In this document: piece by piece, positions 25,147-31,802 of the stretch
How positions within the stretch are numbered: position 1 is the first letter of the stretch
Layout of the letters: each line of letters starts with the position of its first letter
Assembly: GCA_910583845.1 (NCBI GenBank)
Contig: CAJUAB010000038.1
Location: 1-43,363, forward strand
Length of the DNA: 43,363 bases
Direction of reading: 5' to 3'
Origin: an uncultured Acetatifactor sp.
Lineage (GTDB): Bacteria > Bacillota > Clostridia > Lachnospirales > Lachnospiraceae
Translations under genes and position numbers: made by a program
The notes under the pieces: model-generated
Seen by the model: only the letters and a program-made list of their open reading frames with translations
Told to the model about the DNA's origin: nothing
Databases searched by the model: none

Positions 25147-25247
25147 TTCCACTAATATATTTTTATTAGTGGAACAAAGATTTTGTAATTAAAAGAATAG
25201 CACTATAGTGCGAATATGTCAACACATATTTTCACTATATTGCGAAT
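25147..25247. promoter_or_regulatory. Operator cluster of repressor 1
   Basis: Perfect 11-bp inverted repeat TTCCACTAATA (25147-25157)/TATTAGTGGAA (25164-25174); palindrome GCACTATAGTGC (25200-25211); inverted repeat AATATGT/ACATATT (25213-25230); and direct repeat CACTATANTGCGAAT at 25201-25215 and 25233-25247. All lie in the block that is unrelated to the second copy, just before the repressor start. Confidence 0.65.
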
Positions 25248-25260
25248 TTTGGTGAAATTA

Positions 25261-25620
25261 ATGAATACCATAGGTGAAAGATTAAAGCATTGGAGAAAAG
25301 AAAAAGGTCTAACACTAACAGAAATATCAGTAAAAACAGGATTAAGTACTGGTGGATTATCTGCATATGAGAGAGATGAGAAGCAAATTGGAAGTAAAAC
25401 ACTTCTCGCACTTTGGAGAGAATATAATATAAATATATCATGGATTCTAACAGGAGAAATGGAACATGCGGAACTGGCTCCAGAAGAACAATATCTAATA
25501 GACGTATACCGCAGAGTTGATGATCGGGGAAAACGCAGTATTCTAACAACTATACAAAGGGAAGATCAGGAGACGGGACCATCAACTTCTGGGACTGGGT
25601 TCACAAACATAAATAGCTGA
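25261..25620 (+). CDS. XRE-family phage repressor 1 (119 aa)
   Basis: HTH_3 domain in residues 4-65: IGERLKHWRKEKGLTLTEIS, VKTGLSTGGLSAYERDEKQI, LLALWREYNINISWILTGE. The C-terminal part PEEQYLIDVYRRVDDRGKRS is linked to a Ser/Thr tail. It binds operators as a dimer and probably keeps the leftward phage genes silent. The C-terminal 45 codons are nearly identical to repressor 2 at 31311, while the DNA-binding part is unrelated. ATG 25261 is preferred; a longer frame from 25216 would run through the operators. Confidence 0.85.
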   Translation: MNTIGERLKHWRKEKGLTLTEISVKTGLSTGGLSAYERDEKQIGSKTLLALWREYNINISWILTGEMEHAELAPEEQYLIDVYRRVDDRGKRSILTTIQREDQETGPSTSGTGFTNINS

Positions 25621-25701
25621 TTTTCTTTCCAAACACTTTTAATTTTTTGCTGACTTACTACTGAGAGCGTGGCAATACCTAAGCGAAAGGGAGATAATTA
25701 T

Positions 25702-26261
25702 ATGATGGCGACAACACACAGACTGGGCGGTATTGCCATGGGAGCCGTCACGGCAGCACTGCTCCATACAAATACGGCAGATACCATGATCCTGATCACC
25801 GGAGCACTCATAGGAAGTATTTCCCCGATATAGACAACAAAAAAAGCACAATCAGCCGCAAAATGCCCATCACGGCACTTGTGGTATCCGCCGGAAGGCA
25901 TCTCATCAATGCCGTGACTTCTTCTTTCCCGAAAGAGCAGAAGCGGTATGTTAAACTTCTGATCGGGCACAGAGGTTTTACACATTCCCTTATCGGGAGC
26001 ACAATCTTACCAGTAATTGTTATTTTCATCGGTCTGTTACTCAAATTGGGGTCAAGACACCTACTGCTGGCAAGTCTGGGTATATTCAGCGGTTGCCTGA
26101 GCCATTTGTTTCTGGACATGCTTTCTGGGGGAGTGCCCCTGTTCATGCCCTTTTCAACGGATCTGCTGATTATTGCCAGAATCAAAACAGGCAGCTCCAT
26201 AGAAGGACTCTTCCGGATGTGTCTGGCCCTTATTTTACTTTTTTTCCTAATTGGGAAATAG
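25702..26261 (+). pseudogene. YdjM/DUF457-like membrane metal-dependent hydrolase, frameshifted
   Basis: The first frame encodes MMATTHRLGGIAMGAVTAAL ... and stops at TAG 25831-25833 after GSISPI. Shifting -1 at the C4 run (25823-25826) gives the family motif PDIDNKKSTISRKM and continues to 26261 through HRGFTHSLIGS, two membrane helices and SHLFLDMLSGGVPLFMP. The metal ligands of the family (THR, PDID, HRGFTHS, SHLFLDM) are all present once frames are joined, so one C seems missing from an ancestral C5. The identical shift occurs in the second copy. Either an old inactivation predating duplication, or a programmed -1 shift; no classical slippery heptamer is in frame. Confidence 0.75.
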
Positions 26262-26294
26262 CTGGTCTTCTCCACTGCTATTTTAATTTTCCTA

Positions 26295-26323
26295 TTGACT
26301 TCCAAACAAGGGAATGATATATT
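26295..26323 (+). promoter_or_regulatory. Antitoxin RNA promoter, module 1
   Basis: TTGACT (26295-26300), 17-bp spacer, TATATT (26318-26323). The same geometry is conserved in modules 2 and 3. Confidence 0.8.
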
Positions 26324-26329
26324 GAACAT

Positions 26330-26397
26330 GGAGAGAAAAATGTTTGCATGCAGTCACAAGCAGCAAGAAAACCCCGGGAGGCCATTCCCGGGGTTTT
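26330..26397 (+). ncRNA. Type I antitoxin RNA, module 1
   Basis: A transcript of about 68 nt is predicted from the promoter at 26295 to the terminator at 26397. Its 5' part (26336-26357) repeats, with a one-base gap, the plus-strand sequence of the toxin start region (26494-26517), so it is complementary to the toxin mRNA over ribosome site and start codon. The direct-repeat layout, convergent transcription and shared terminator match the par/fst system of Enterococcus plasmid pAD1. Confidence 0.7.
26368..26397. terminator. Bidirectional terminator shared by toxin and antitoxin RNAs, module 1
   Basis: Perfect 12-bp stem AAAACCCCGGGA/TCCCGGGGTTTT with a 6-nt loop, T-rich on both strands. Confidence 0.9.
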
Positions 26398-26421
26398 CTC
26401 TGTTGCTGTGCTGGCTGTTGT

Positions 26422-26508
26422 CTAATCTTCTCCATCCAGCCACTTGCATATGTAATATGCTATTACAGATGCTACGATGGAGAGTACAAAATCAAAAAAT
26501 GTTTGCAT
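26422..26508 (-). CDS. Type I toxin peptide, module 1 (28 aa)
   Basis: A hydrophobic peptide, MQTFFDFVLSIVASV then IAYYICKWLDGED: one membrane helix, a KW pair at the interface and an acidic tail, the plan of Fst/Ldr-type toxins. GGAAGGAGGTGA is 5 nt from the ATG. An extended -10 promoter (TGCTATAAT, minus strand, 26552-26557) lies upstream, and the leader can form CTGCTG/CAGCAG next to the ribosome site, as in fst mRNA. Function is inferred from architecture; expression is not shown. Confidence 0.7.
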   Translation of the reverse strand: MQTFFDFVLSIVASVIAYYICKWLDGED

Positions 26509-26715
26509 TGCAGTCACCTCCTTCCTGCTGGAAAGAGTCAACAGCAGAATCATTATAGCACACACAAGCTCATAATCCCAGCATTACTTTTACCCCGTGC
26601 GCATATCCTTTATTTTTGGTCATATTGTATATTCATTCCAACTCTTATGACTCAGATCCGTGCCCCTGGCAGACATATACCAGGGCATTTTGCACAATTT
26701 TTCCTTCCTTTTGGG

Positions 26716-26821
26716 AAAATTGAGCCTCTGGTCTCAATTTTTCTCCGGGGAGCCTCAGGTCTCCCCTGCGCCCTCCGGTTGCCCTTTGTCCCTTCGGTAG
26801 ACTTAGGGGTGGGCCCCTAAG
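26716..26821. repeat. Conserved structured non-coding segment (origin/packaging candidate)
   Basis: Two perfect hairpins: AAAATTGAG (26716-26724)/CTCAATTTT (26733-26741) and CTTAGGGG (26802-26809)/CCCCTAAG (26814-26821), joined by a pyrimidine-rich stretch. No ORF with a ribosome site runs through it. It is retained in unit 2 at about 32817-32922. In inoviruses the large intergenic region carries the packaging signal and complementary-strand origin. The rest of 26560-27611 has no convincing gene; it holds a CCCCCC/GGGGGG hairpin near 27091. Confidence 0.45.
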
Positions 26822-27371
26822 TACCCCCTCTCCAAGTTCCGCTTTCTATACACAAATTTCTTTTACGGCCTGTTTGGTCTTCTGAATACTTCACGTCTGG
26901 CCGGATCAGCTTAAAGATAAAAAATATAAGACATGGGAGAGATTAGATCAGCAAGGGAGGGCAACCGTTGCCCTCCCTCAATCAGATCCACTCAATGGCC
27001 CAGGTTATTAACACCCTCCCCGGGCGCAAAAAACAATGCAATAAACTTGACATTAATGCGGCAAGGATGTGATGTGAGTCCCCCCCAAACCCCCCGAGGG
27101 GGGCTTTTGCAGGCTCTACACTATAGGCAGGGCTATTTTCTAAAGCTGGATTTACGCCTGAAAATTTCATTGTGGGTATCTGACTGTATGCTTTACTTTT
27201 CCGGCATGATACGTTTTCCGCCAAGCAGCACTCCTTTTTCTCCATCCTCTCTGTGTGTCTCCCATATACCTGTCCCCGTGCCATGCTTTCCATCAGCATA
27301 TCATCCGTTCCCATAAAATCAAGGGCCGTAAAATTTTTTTTATATACGCTTCGCATAAAAAACTTTTTACT

Positions 27372-27422
27372 AAAACCAGAAATTTTTTTATAAACACTCC
27401 GTATAAAAAATTTTCTGGTTTT
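27372..27422. repeat. 21-bp A/T-rich inverted repeat
   Basis: Arms 27372-27392 and 27402-27422 (core AAAACCAGAAA / TTTCTGGTTTT, one mismatch) over a 9-nt loop. A related, weaker hairpin precedes it at about 27330-27370. T-rich on both sides, so possibly a bidirectional terminator. Confidence 0.55.
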
Positions 27423-27611
27423 TCCCTTGATTTTCTGCTCTCTCCTGATAAGCCGATTCCAAGCACACCACGAAGACAGATATACGGGATCTACCCATAG
27501 AGAAAGGAGGAAAAAGAAGCACTGCCAGACGAAAAACTCAGTTATAAAGCTCCCACTCGGAGCAGAGACCAGGATCATTTTTCAGGCCGCCAGGCCGGAG
27601 AGGAGAACAGG

Positions 27612-27812
27612 ATGACATTAAATGGAACCAGCATGGATTTATTAGGACAGCTTCACACCATATGGGAGGACTACAGGGAATATATGAGACATAAATCGGG
27701 CAGTGAATACACATCCCCGATAAATGACGAGTGTCTGTTACAAATAGCTCTGGAGGATGAGATCAGCAAGATGCAATCCCTGATGAAAAAGAGCAGAAAC
27801 AACAATATTTAA
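27612..27812 (+). CDS. Hypothetical phage protein (66 aa)
   Basis: An acidic helical protein (MDLLGQLHTIWEDYREYMRH ... ALEDEISKMQSLMKKS). A GAGGAG ribosome site lies 6 nt before ATG 27612. It is convergent with the regulator gene, 12 bp away. No function recognised; absent from unit 2. Confidence 0.55.
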   Translation: MTLNGTSMDLLGQLHTIWEDYREYMRHKSGSEYTSPINDECLLQIALEDEISKMQSLMKKSRNNNI

Positions 27813-27824
27813 AAAAGAGGGGGG

Positions 27825-28664
27825 TTAGTCCCCCTCTTCCACTTGATCTGTTGAATATACTTCTTTCAGACGGAATACATACTTCCGATCTTCGCAGTAA
27901 AGCAGCTCCAGCATGGAATTAAATATTGGCGGATCTAGTTCTATTAGTTTTCCCTCAGAGTCATAAATAAAGACTGAAACCTCGCCAACAGACTTGCGGC
28001 TTTTTACATAAGAAGACCTGGCAGCTCCATGTAGCCCGAAGCAGTAATCAAAAGAAAATTCCTTTGACCTGTCTTTTCGTGGCGATGTCGCCACTTTCAA
28101 CTCTTCTTTTAGATCCGCTGCCGTCACGCCCTTAGAAATACGTTGCACAATGTCTCTGGCCTCTACGGCATTCGTAAAGCCCTTTACAACTTTTTTTATC
28201 TCCCGGAGCTGCTTGATTGTCATATCCGGCCTGCATAATACGCGCTGGCTAGGCGACATATTACACATTTCTACAAGCTGGGAGAAAGAAAAATCTTTCC
28301 ACCTGTCAGAAAGAAACATTTTTGGAGGCGTAGAGATCAGAGCGCCGGAACAACAGGAATCCGATATAGCGGCAAAATTCTCATATACACGTATATAACG
28401 GTAGACATTGGATTTATCCATGCCCAGGTTGGCTTCCGCAAATTCCTCTATATTGGGGAACCCAAAATCCTTATAGTACTCATAGCGCAGCATCTCGGCC
28501 AGGTGGAAGCCCAAACGGATGAAGCTCTTGCGGATATCATTCATATCCGCAAGAATATACTTGACCGATCCCCTGGCGGCTTCCCGCTCCGGGCCCGGGT
28601 CACACATGCCATACTTAATATTTAAATCCTTTTCACTGGTTATCATACTTACATTATCCTGCAT
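27825..28664 (-). CDS. HTH-type plasmid/phage regulator family protein (279 aa)
   Basis: The N-terminal half has SVKYILADMNDIRKSFIRLG, FGFPNIEEFAEANLGMDKSN, VYRYIRVYENFAAI, FSFSQLVEMCNMSPSQR and MTIKQLREIKKVVKG. This F..LG..L.......FG...FAE...G..KSNV.R.I pattern is common in Clostridia mobile-element proteins with a helix-turn-helix and resembles ParB/KorB-type DNA binders. The C-terminal half is unassigned. ATG 28664 lies 13 nt after AAAGGAG; the upstream GTG at 28709 is less likely. Third gene of the rep operon; site 3 palindrome lies within it. Confidence 0.65.
   Translation of the reverse strand: MQDNVSMITSEKDLNIKYGMCDPGPEREAARGSVKYILADMNDIRKSFIRLGFHLAEMLRYEYYKDFGFPNIEEFAEANLGMDKSNVYRYIRVYENFAAISDSCCSGALISTPPKMFLSDRWKDFSFSQLVEMCNMSPSQRVLCRPDMTIKQLREIKKVVKGFTNAVEARDIVQRISKGVTAADLKEELKVATSPRKDRSKEFSFDYCFGLHGAARSSYVKSRKSVGEVSVFIYDSEGKLIELDPPIFNSMLELLYCEDRKYVFRLKEVYSTDQVEEGD
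28079..28094. repeat. 16-bp palindrome, site 3 (GTGGCGATGTCGCCAC)
   Basis: Inside the regulator gene and the exact reverse complement of site 2. Conservation in unrelated contexts (two gene ends, one coding region) suggests a binding site rather than a coding constraint. Confidence 0.6.
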
Positions 28665-28672
28665 AAAGCACT

Positions 28673-28843
28673 TCACACTCCTTTGCACACGCCCAAGACA
28701 ATCAGACACAAATAATACGCATAACTTACCATAATTGAAATCATCATTTTTTCATAAATCCCTAAAGAAATTATTTTCCAGACCATATACAAAACCAGAA
28801 AATAAACAATGGAAAGACAGATAACCCCGATGCCAGGAAACAT
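28673..28843 (-). CDS. Small two-helix membrane protein coupled to rep (56 aa)
   Basis: MFPGIGVICLSIVYFLVLYM then a short polar turn and MISIMVSYAYYLCLIVLGV. Its ATG overlaps the rep stop codon (TAATG), with GGAGGTGTGAGG upstream, so it is translationally coupled to rep. Function unknown; candidates are an assembly, superinfection or membrane-tethering factor. Confidence 0.75.
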   Translation of the reverse strand: MFPGIGVICLSIVYFLVLYMVWKIISLGIYEKMMISIMVSYAYYLCLIVLGVCKGV

Positions 28844-29994
28844 TACCTCACACCTCCAAACATATCATCAATATAGTCCAGGTCTTCGCCTGAAAGTTTT
28901 ACAAAGCCGTCCTCATCCACGTCCATGCGGAAAGACTGCTGGAGGGGATTAGAGATCTTGGAGAAGAACCGGTTAGTGTCCTGAATCCCTGAGTCACGGC
29001 GGTGGTGGAGGTAATCATCCACGGAATTATAATCCGTCACTACTCCGCCTGTCCCGAATACCCGGACCTTATGTATCCGCCGCAGGAACGCCTGCCAGGT
29101 GACAGGGTCATCTCGCTGATAACCTGCGTACTGCTGCTCTAGGGGTACATTGGACAGAATATACACTTTAGTAAAGCAGGCTGTTTTCTGGCGGTACCGG
29201 GAACGGAGAGTAGCGGGATAGCCCGTGATCCAGTTGAGCATCAGCGGGAGGACGAACATGCCGGAGTGGAAATCATCAAACACAACCACATCCTGCCCGG
29301 AGTAGGTATCCCAGGGATTTTTGGGGTCGAAGATCCGATACACATCAGAGTAATTGGGATACAGCGCATATACGCCGGAGGTTTTCCCAGTGCCCGGGTC
29401 GCCCTGCCAGTACTCCACGGACACGTCCCGCAGCATGTTTTTGAATTTTTCTTCTTTCAGAATCTCCCTGGTGGCGTCGATCTTGTCCAGCTTGTCCAGG
29501 TAAAAGGGGTTTTCTTCCAGGATCTGGTAGTTGGTTTTTCCGTCCTTGATCATGTCATACAACGCGGCCAGGTCATTCCTGGCCCCCTGGGTCTCCACCG
29601 GGCAGAGGCCGGATTCCTCAAATGTGTCCGGGAGATTGGTCTCCGACTTGTGGCTGTCCTTATACCGTCCGTCCTTGCGGATATAGTCACGGGCCTGCGA
29701 AACCGTGCCGCGCATGGGAATGATAACCGTGTGCGGGAGTTTTCTGCAAAGGGTGGACCATCTGGACGCAGATGTGCGGTACAGGGCCAGATGGATGTGG
29801 TAGGTATGTGTCTTATTCCCGATCTCATCGCACATGCACCAGTAAGCCAGTCCCTTCATGTTATTCAGGATTTCCCGGATTTTCTGGTGGTCATACCCCC
29901 ACTTGTCCGGGTTGTTTACTGTAACCATCCATTTCCGGGACTGTACATCCGTCTTTGGTTCAAATTCCTGTAGGTCAAAATTATCGTTTTCCAA
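28843..29994 (-). CDS. rep: CRESS-type replication initiator: HUH endonuclease plus SF3 helicase (383 aa)
   Basis: Rolling-circle motif I WMVTVNNP (22-29), motif II with the HUH pair HIH (66-68) and motif III YIRK (Y104 nucleophile, K107). The helicase has Walker A GDPGTGKT (198-205), Walker B VVVFDDF (236-242), motif C YILSNVP (278-284) and arginine fingers R305/R306. This order and spacing is that of Reps of geminiviruses, circoviruses and related bacterial plasmids. It nicks the origin, stays linked through Y104 and unwinds DNA. Start TTG 29994, 6 nt after AGGAGG; the longer frame from 30090 would overlap the iterons. Confidence 0.9.
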   Translation of the reverse strand: MENDNFDLQEFEPKTDVQSRKWMVTVNNPDKWGYDHQKIREILNNMKGLAYWCMCDEIGNKTHTYHIHLALYRTSASRWSTLCRKLPHTVIIPMRGTVSQARDYIRKDGRYKDSHKSETNLPDTFEESGLCPVETQGARNDLAALYDMIKDGKTNYQILEENPFYLDKLDKIDATREILKEEKFKNMLRDVSVEYWQGDPGTGKTSGVYALYPNYSDVYRIFDPKNPWDTYSGQDVVVFDDFHSGMFVLPLMLNWITGYPATLRSRYRQKTACFTKVYILSNVPLEQQYAGYQRDDPVTWQAFLRRIHKVRVFGTGGVVTDYNSVDDYLHHRRDSGIQDTNRFFSKISNPLQQSFRMDVDEDGFVKLSGEDLDYIDDMFGGVR

Positions 29995-30011
29995 CTCAAA
30001 CCTCCTGCTCT

Positions 30012-30096
30012 GCGACAAAAAGCCATTTTGCGAAGGCCGAAAATCGCAAATTTTCCCGATAAAATCGGACAGAAACACTATTTGCGACATGCGACA
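30012..30096. promoter_or_regulatory. Iteron-like GCGACA repeats between rep and origin hairpin
   Basis: GCGACA at 30012-30017, 30084-30089 and 30091-30096, the last two in tandem with a 7-bp period, 4 bp from the hairpin. CRESS Reps recognise short iterated sequences beside the nick-site hairpin, so these are candidate Rep-binding sites. In unit 2 the hairpin-proximal copy reads GTGACA. Confidence 0.55.
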
Positions 30097-30099
30097 GAA

Positions 30100-30131
30100 G
30101 TGCGCTAAGGGTAATATAAGCCTTAGCGCAC
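30100..30131 (-). other. Candidate rolling-circle origin hairpin with geminivirus-like nonanucleotide
   Basis: Perfect 11-bp stem GTGCGCTAAGG/CCTTAGCGCAC (30100-30110, 30121-30131), loop GTAATATAAG. On the rep strand the loop contains TTATATTAC, 8/9 identical to the geminiviral TAATATTAC, which is cut between the last T and A. It lies about 105 bp upstream of the rep start beside GCGACA repeats. The copy at 33703-33730 keeps the loop core TATATTAC. It is also the expected junction of the circular genome's replication control. Confidence 0.75.
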
Positions 30132-30137
30132 CCTTGA

Positions 30138-30235
30138 CAGCAGGAACCCACGGCCACAGCGGCCCGCCGCCAGGGGCGTGCCCGCTTCGCTGGCGGCACG
30201 CCCCTAACAGCAGGCTACCATGGCCGCCCCTGCTG
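30138..30235. repeat. GC-rich nested hairpin next to the origin
   Basis: Outer pair CAGCAGG (30138-30144)/CCTGCTG (30229-30235) and inner perfect 11-bp pair AGGGGCGTGCC (30172-30182)/GGCACGCCCCT (30195-30205). Kept in unit 2 (33827-33925) with partial loss of pairing. Candidate packaging signal or single-strand origin of the filamentous genome. It fills the stretch between origin and att. Confidence 0.55.
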
Positions 30236-30292
30236 TAAAGGGACCGCTCCGCTTGCGCTTTTTGAGCTGAATATGAGACACGCCAGTGGGAA

Positions 30293-30309
30293 CGGGTTCG
30301 ATTCCCGTC
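30293..30309. other. Internal att core between provirus units 1 and 2
   Basis: CGGGTTCGATTCCCGTC. The left flank (GACACGCCAGTGGGAA) is that of the right end at 33982; the right flank (TCGCGCTCTCC) is that of the left end at 19403. This is what a head-to-tail tandem produces. Confidence 0.85.
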
Positions 30310-30372
30310 TCGCGCTCTCCTTTACTTTATCCCCGGCAGCTATGCCGGGATTTTTTTGTGGCGGCATCGCCA

Positions 30373-31070
30373 CTAGAGCGTAAACTTTAACGCGCCCCGC
30401 ATATATCCCAGGTACTGCTCGTACTTGTCCGCATAGGACAGGATATAGCTGTTCTCTGTGGTCGCTATGTCACTGTGTCCCAGAAGATCGGAGATCGCCC
30501 TGGTGGGTACACCGTTGTCATGCAGCATGGTTGCAAAGGTCTTCCTGATCAGGTGGGTATTGAAATACCGCACGTCACAGAGCTTGCACAGTTTCCGCAG
30601 GGTACGGTCCAGGGACTTGACTTTTATGGTATCCTGGCCGTCATAGCACAGATAGGGAGTGTCATACCCGCATTCGCTGTGCCGGTCCCGGATCATCTGG
30701 AGGATCAGTTTTACTTCCGGCACCAGCGGGATCTCCCGCACGGAATAAACCGTCTTGGTGGAGTCCACCACCCGGTAAACCATTACCCCCAGTTTTGAAC
30801 CGTCCTCACTGCGCTCATAGTACTTACTTTCCGTCTTATAGATCTTCACAACATTCCGCTCCAGATCGAAATCGTCAAAGGTGAGGCTGGCCAGTTCCCC
30901 CACACGCAGGCCGAGGTAGAAATGCATGCAGAGGAGCAGGCTGGTGTTATACTTCACCGGATATATATGGCCGTTCAGGACGCAGTCCAGGATATGCTCC
31001 ACAACCTGCATGGGAATGGCGTTCTCCTTATCCCTTTTCACCTCCAGCTTTTCCATGGGGATATTCCGCT
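30373..31070 (-). pseudogene. Integrase remnant of unit 2 (C-terminal catalytic part)
   Basis: Same as residues 127-357 of the unit 1 integrase, with R, H-x-x-R, H and Y intact, but cut at 31070 where sequence homologous to 25010 begins. The core-binding domain and ribosome site are gone. The join removes the equivalent of 20181-25009, that is the rest of int, zot, all virion genes and the early genes. A separate piece of the int 5' end lies at 32990. Confidence 0.9.
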
Positions 31071-31102
31071 AAATGTGCCGCACATGAGGATCTGACAGAC
31101 GC

Positions 31103-31131
31103 TTGACAATGTGCCGCCGATATGGGATAAT
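31103..31131 (+). promoter_or_regulatory. Rightward promoter, second copy
   Basis: Same TTGACA-17-GATAAT as at 25042-25070; followed by a hairpin with GGTGAG/CTCACC, then divergence. Confidence 0.65.
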
Positions 31132-31207
31132 TTGCTTCAAAATCTGTGGTGAGAGTATTGCGGCCCTCACCGAATTCTGAAAAATCTTATTAAATAAGTT
31201 TGAACAC

Positions 31208-31289
31208 AGTCAAAAATATTTAACTAACCAGTCACATTATAAGCTAAACATTTTTGACTTTCAAGACAAAGCTCAAAAAATTTAACTAA
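31208..31289. promoter_or_regulatory. Operator cluster of repressor 2
   Basis: Direct repeats TCAAAAATATTTAACTAA (31210-31227) and TCAAAAAATTTAACTAA (31273-31289), plus an inverted pair AGTCAAAAA (31208-31216)/TTTTTGACT (31251-31259). Nothing similar lies before repressor 1. Confidence 0.6.
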
Positions 31290-31310
31290 AAAAGCAGGAA
31301 AATCGAAAAT

Positions 31311-31721
31311 ATGAGATTTTATGATCAATATGAGAGAATATGTAATAAAAAAGGAATCGAACCATGTTCACAGTCAGCGGCAGAAATGTTTAGCGTAACT
31401 CGTGCAACCATATCACAGTGGAATAGTAGAAACAAAGCACCTAAAGGCGAAACAGTACGAATTATTGCAGATGCGCTTGAAGTATCTGCGGACTATCTAC
31501 TAGGCCGAACCAACGATCCAACCGATTACACTAACAAGCATTTTATGACAGAAACGAAAGAAATAATACCTGCTCTAACACCAGAAGAACAGTACATAAT
31601 AGATGTATACCGCAAAACTGATGACAGAGGTAAACGCAGTATTTTAACTACTATACAGAGAGAAGATCAGGAGACGGAACCATCAACTTCTGGGACTGGG
31701 TTCGCAAACATAAATAGCTGA
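31311..31721 (+). CDS. XRE-family phage repressor 2 (136 aa)
   Basis: HTH domain MRFYDQYERICNKKGIEPCS, SAAEMFSVTRATISQWNSRN, IIADALEVSADYLLGRTND: unrelated to repressor 1 beyond the fold. From TPEEQYIIDVYRKTDDRGKR onward it is nearly identical to repressor 1 (same tail, ending FANINS versus FTNINS). AGGAAAA lies upstream of ATG 31311. Swapping of the DNA-binding half together with its operators is the usual basis of heteroimmunity. It may still silence an incoming phage of its own type. Confidence 0.85.
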   Translation: MRFYDQYERICNKKGIEPCSQSAAEMFSVTRATISQWNSRNKAPKGETVRIIADALEVSADYLLGRTNDPTDYTNKHFMTETKEIIPALTPEEQYIIDVYRKTDDRGKRSILTTIQREDQETEPSTSGTGFANINS

Positions 31722-31802
31722 TTTTCTTTCCAAACACTTTTATTTTTTTGTTGACTTACTACTGAGAGAGTGGCAATACCTAAGCGAAAGGGAGATAATT
31801 AT

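Larger units (their letters stand above)
25481..26887. repeat. Long direct repeat, copy A (repressor C-terminus, ydjM-like gene, toxin-antitoxin, hairpin region)
   Basis: Recurs at about 31582-32989. Identity is very high over the ydjM-like gene and lower in the repressor junction and the toxin-antitoxin specificity segments. Confidence 0.85.
30293..31070. repeat. Long direct repeat, copy B
   Basis: Near-identical to 19403-20180, including the tRNA 3' end, terminator and a 16-bp palindrome (30358-30373). Confidence 0.9.

Noticed and set aside
25819..25827. Canonical -1 slippery heptamer in the ydjM-like gene
   Set aside because: TTTCCCC is present but not in the phase needed for X-XXY-YYZ slippage, so an indel is the simpler explanation; kept only as a finding to test.
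26982..27578. 198-codon leftward open frame in the non-coding part of unit 1
   Set aside because: No ribosome site, low-complexity KFFIRSVYKK-like repeats arising from the A/T hairpins, and only a non-coding-like fragment is conserved at 33560.
29266..29973. 235-codon frame antisense to rep
   Set aside because: Shadow of rep; the sense strand has all catalytic motifs.
29995..30090. N-terminal extension of Rep to an ATG at 30090
   Set aside because: It would run through the iterons and has no ribosome site; AGGAGG lies exactly before TTG 29994.
30293..30320. A second tRNA-Gly at the internal att site
   Set aside because: Only the T-arm and 3' acceptor strand are present; the upstream sequence cannot form D- and anticodon arms.
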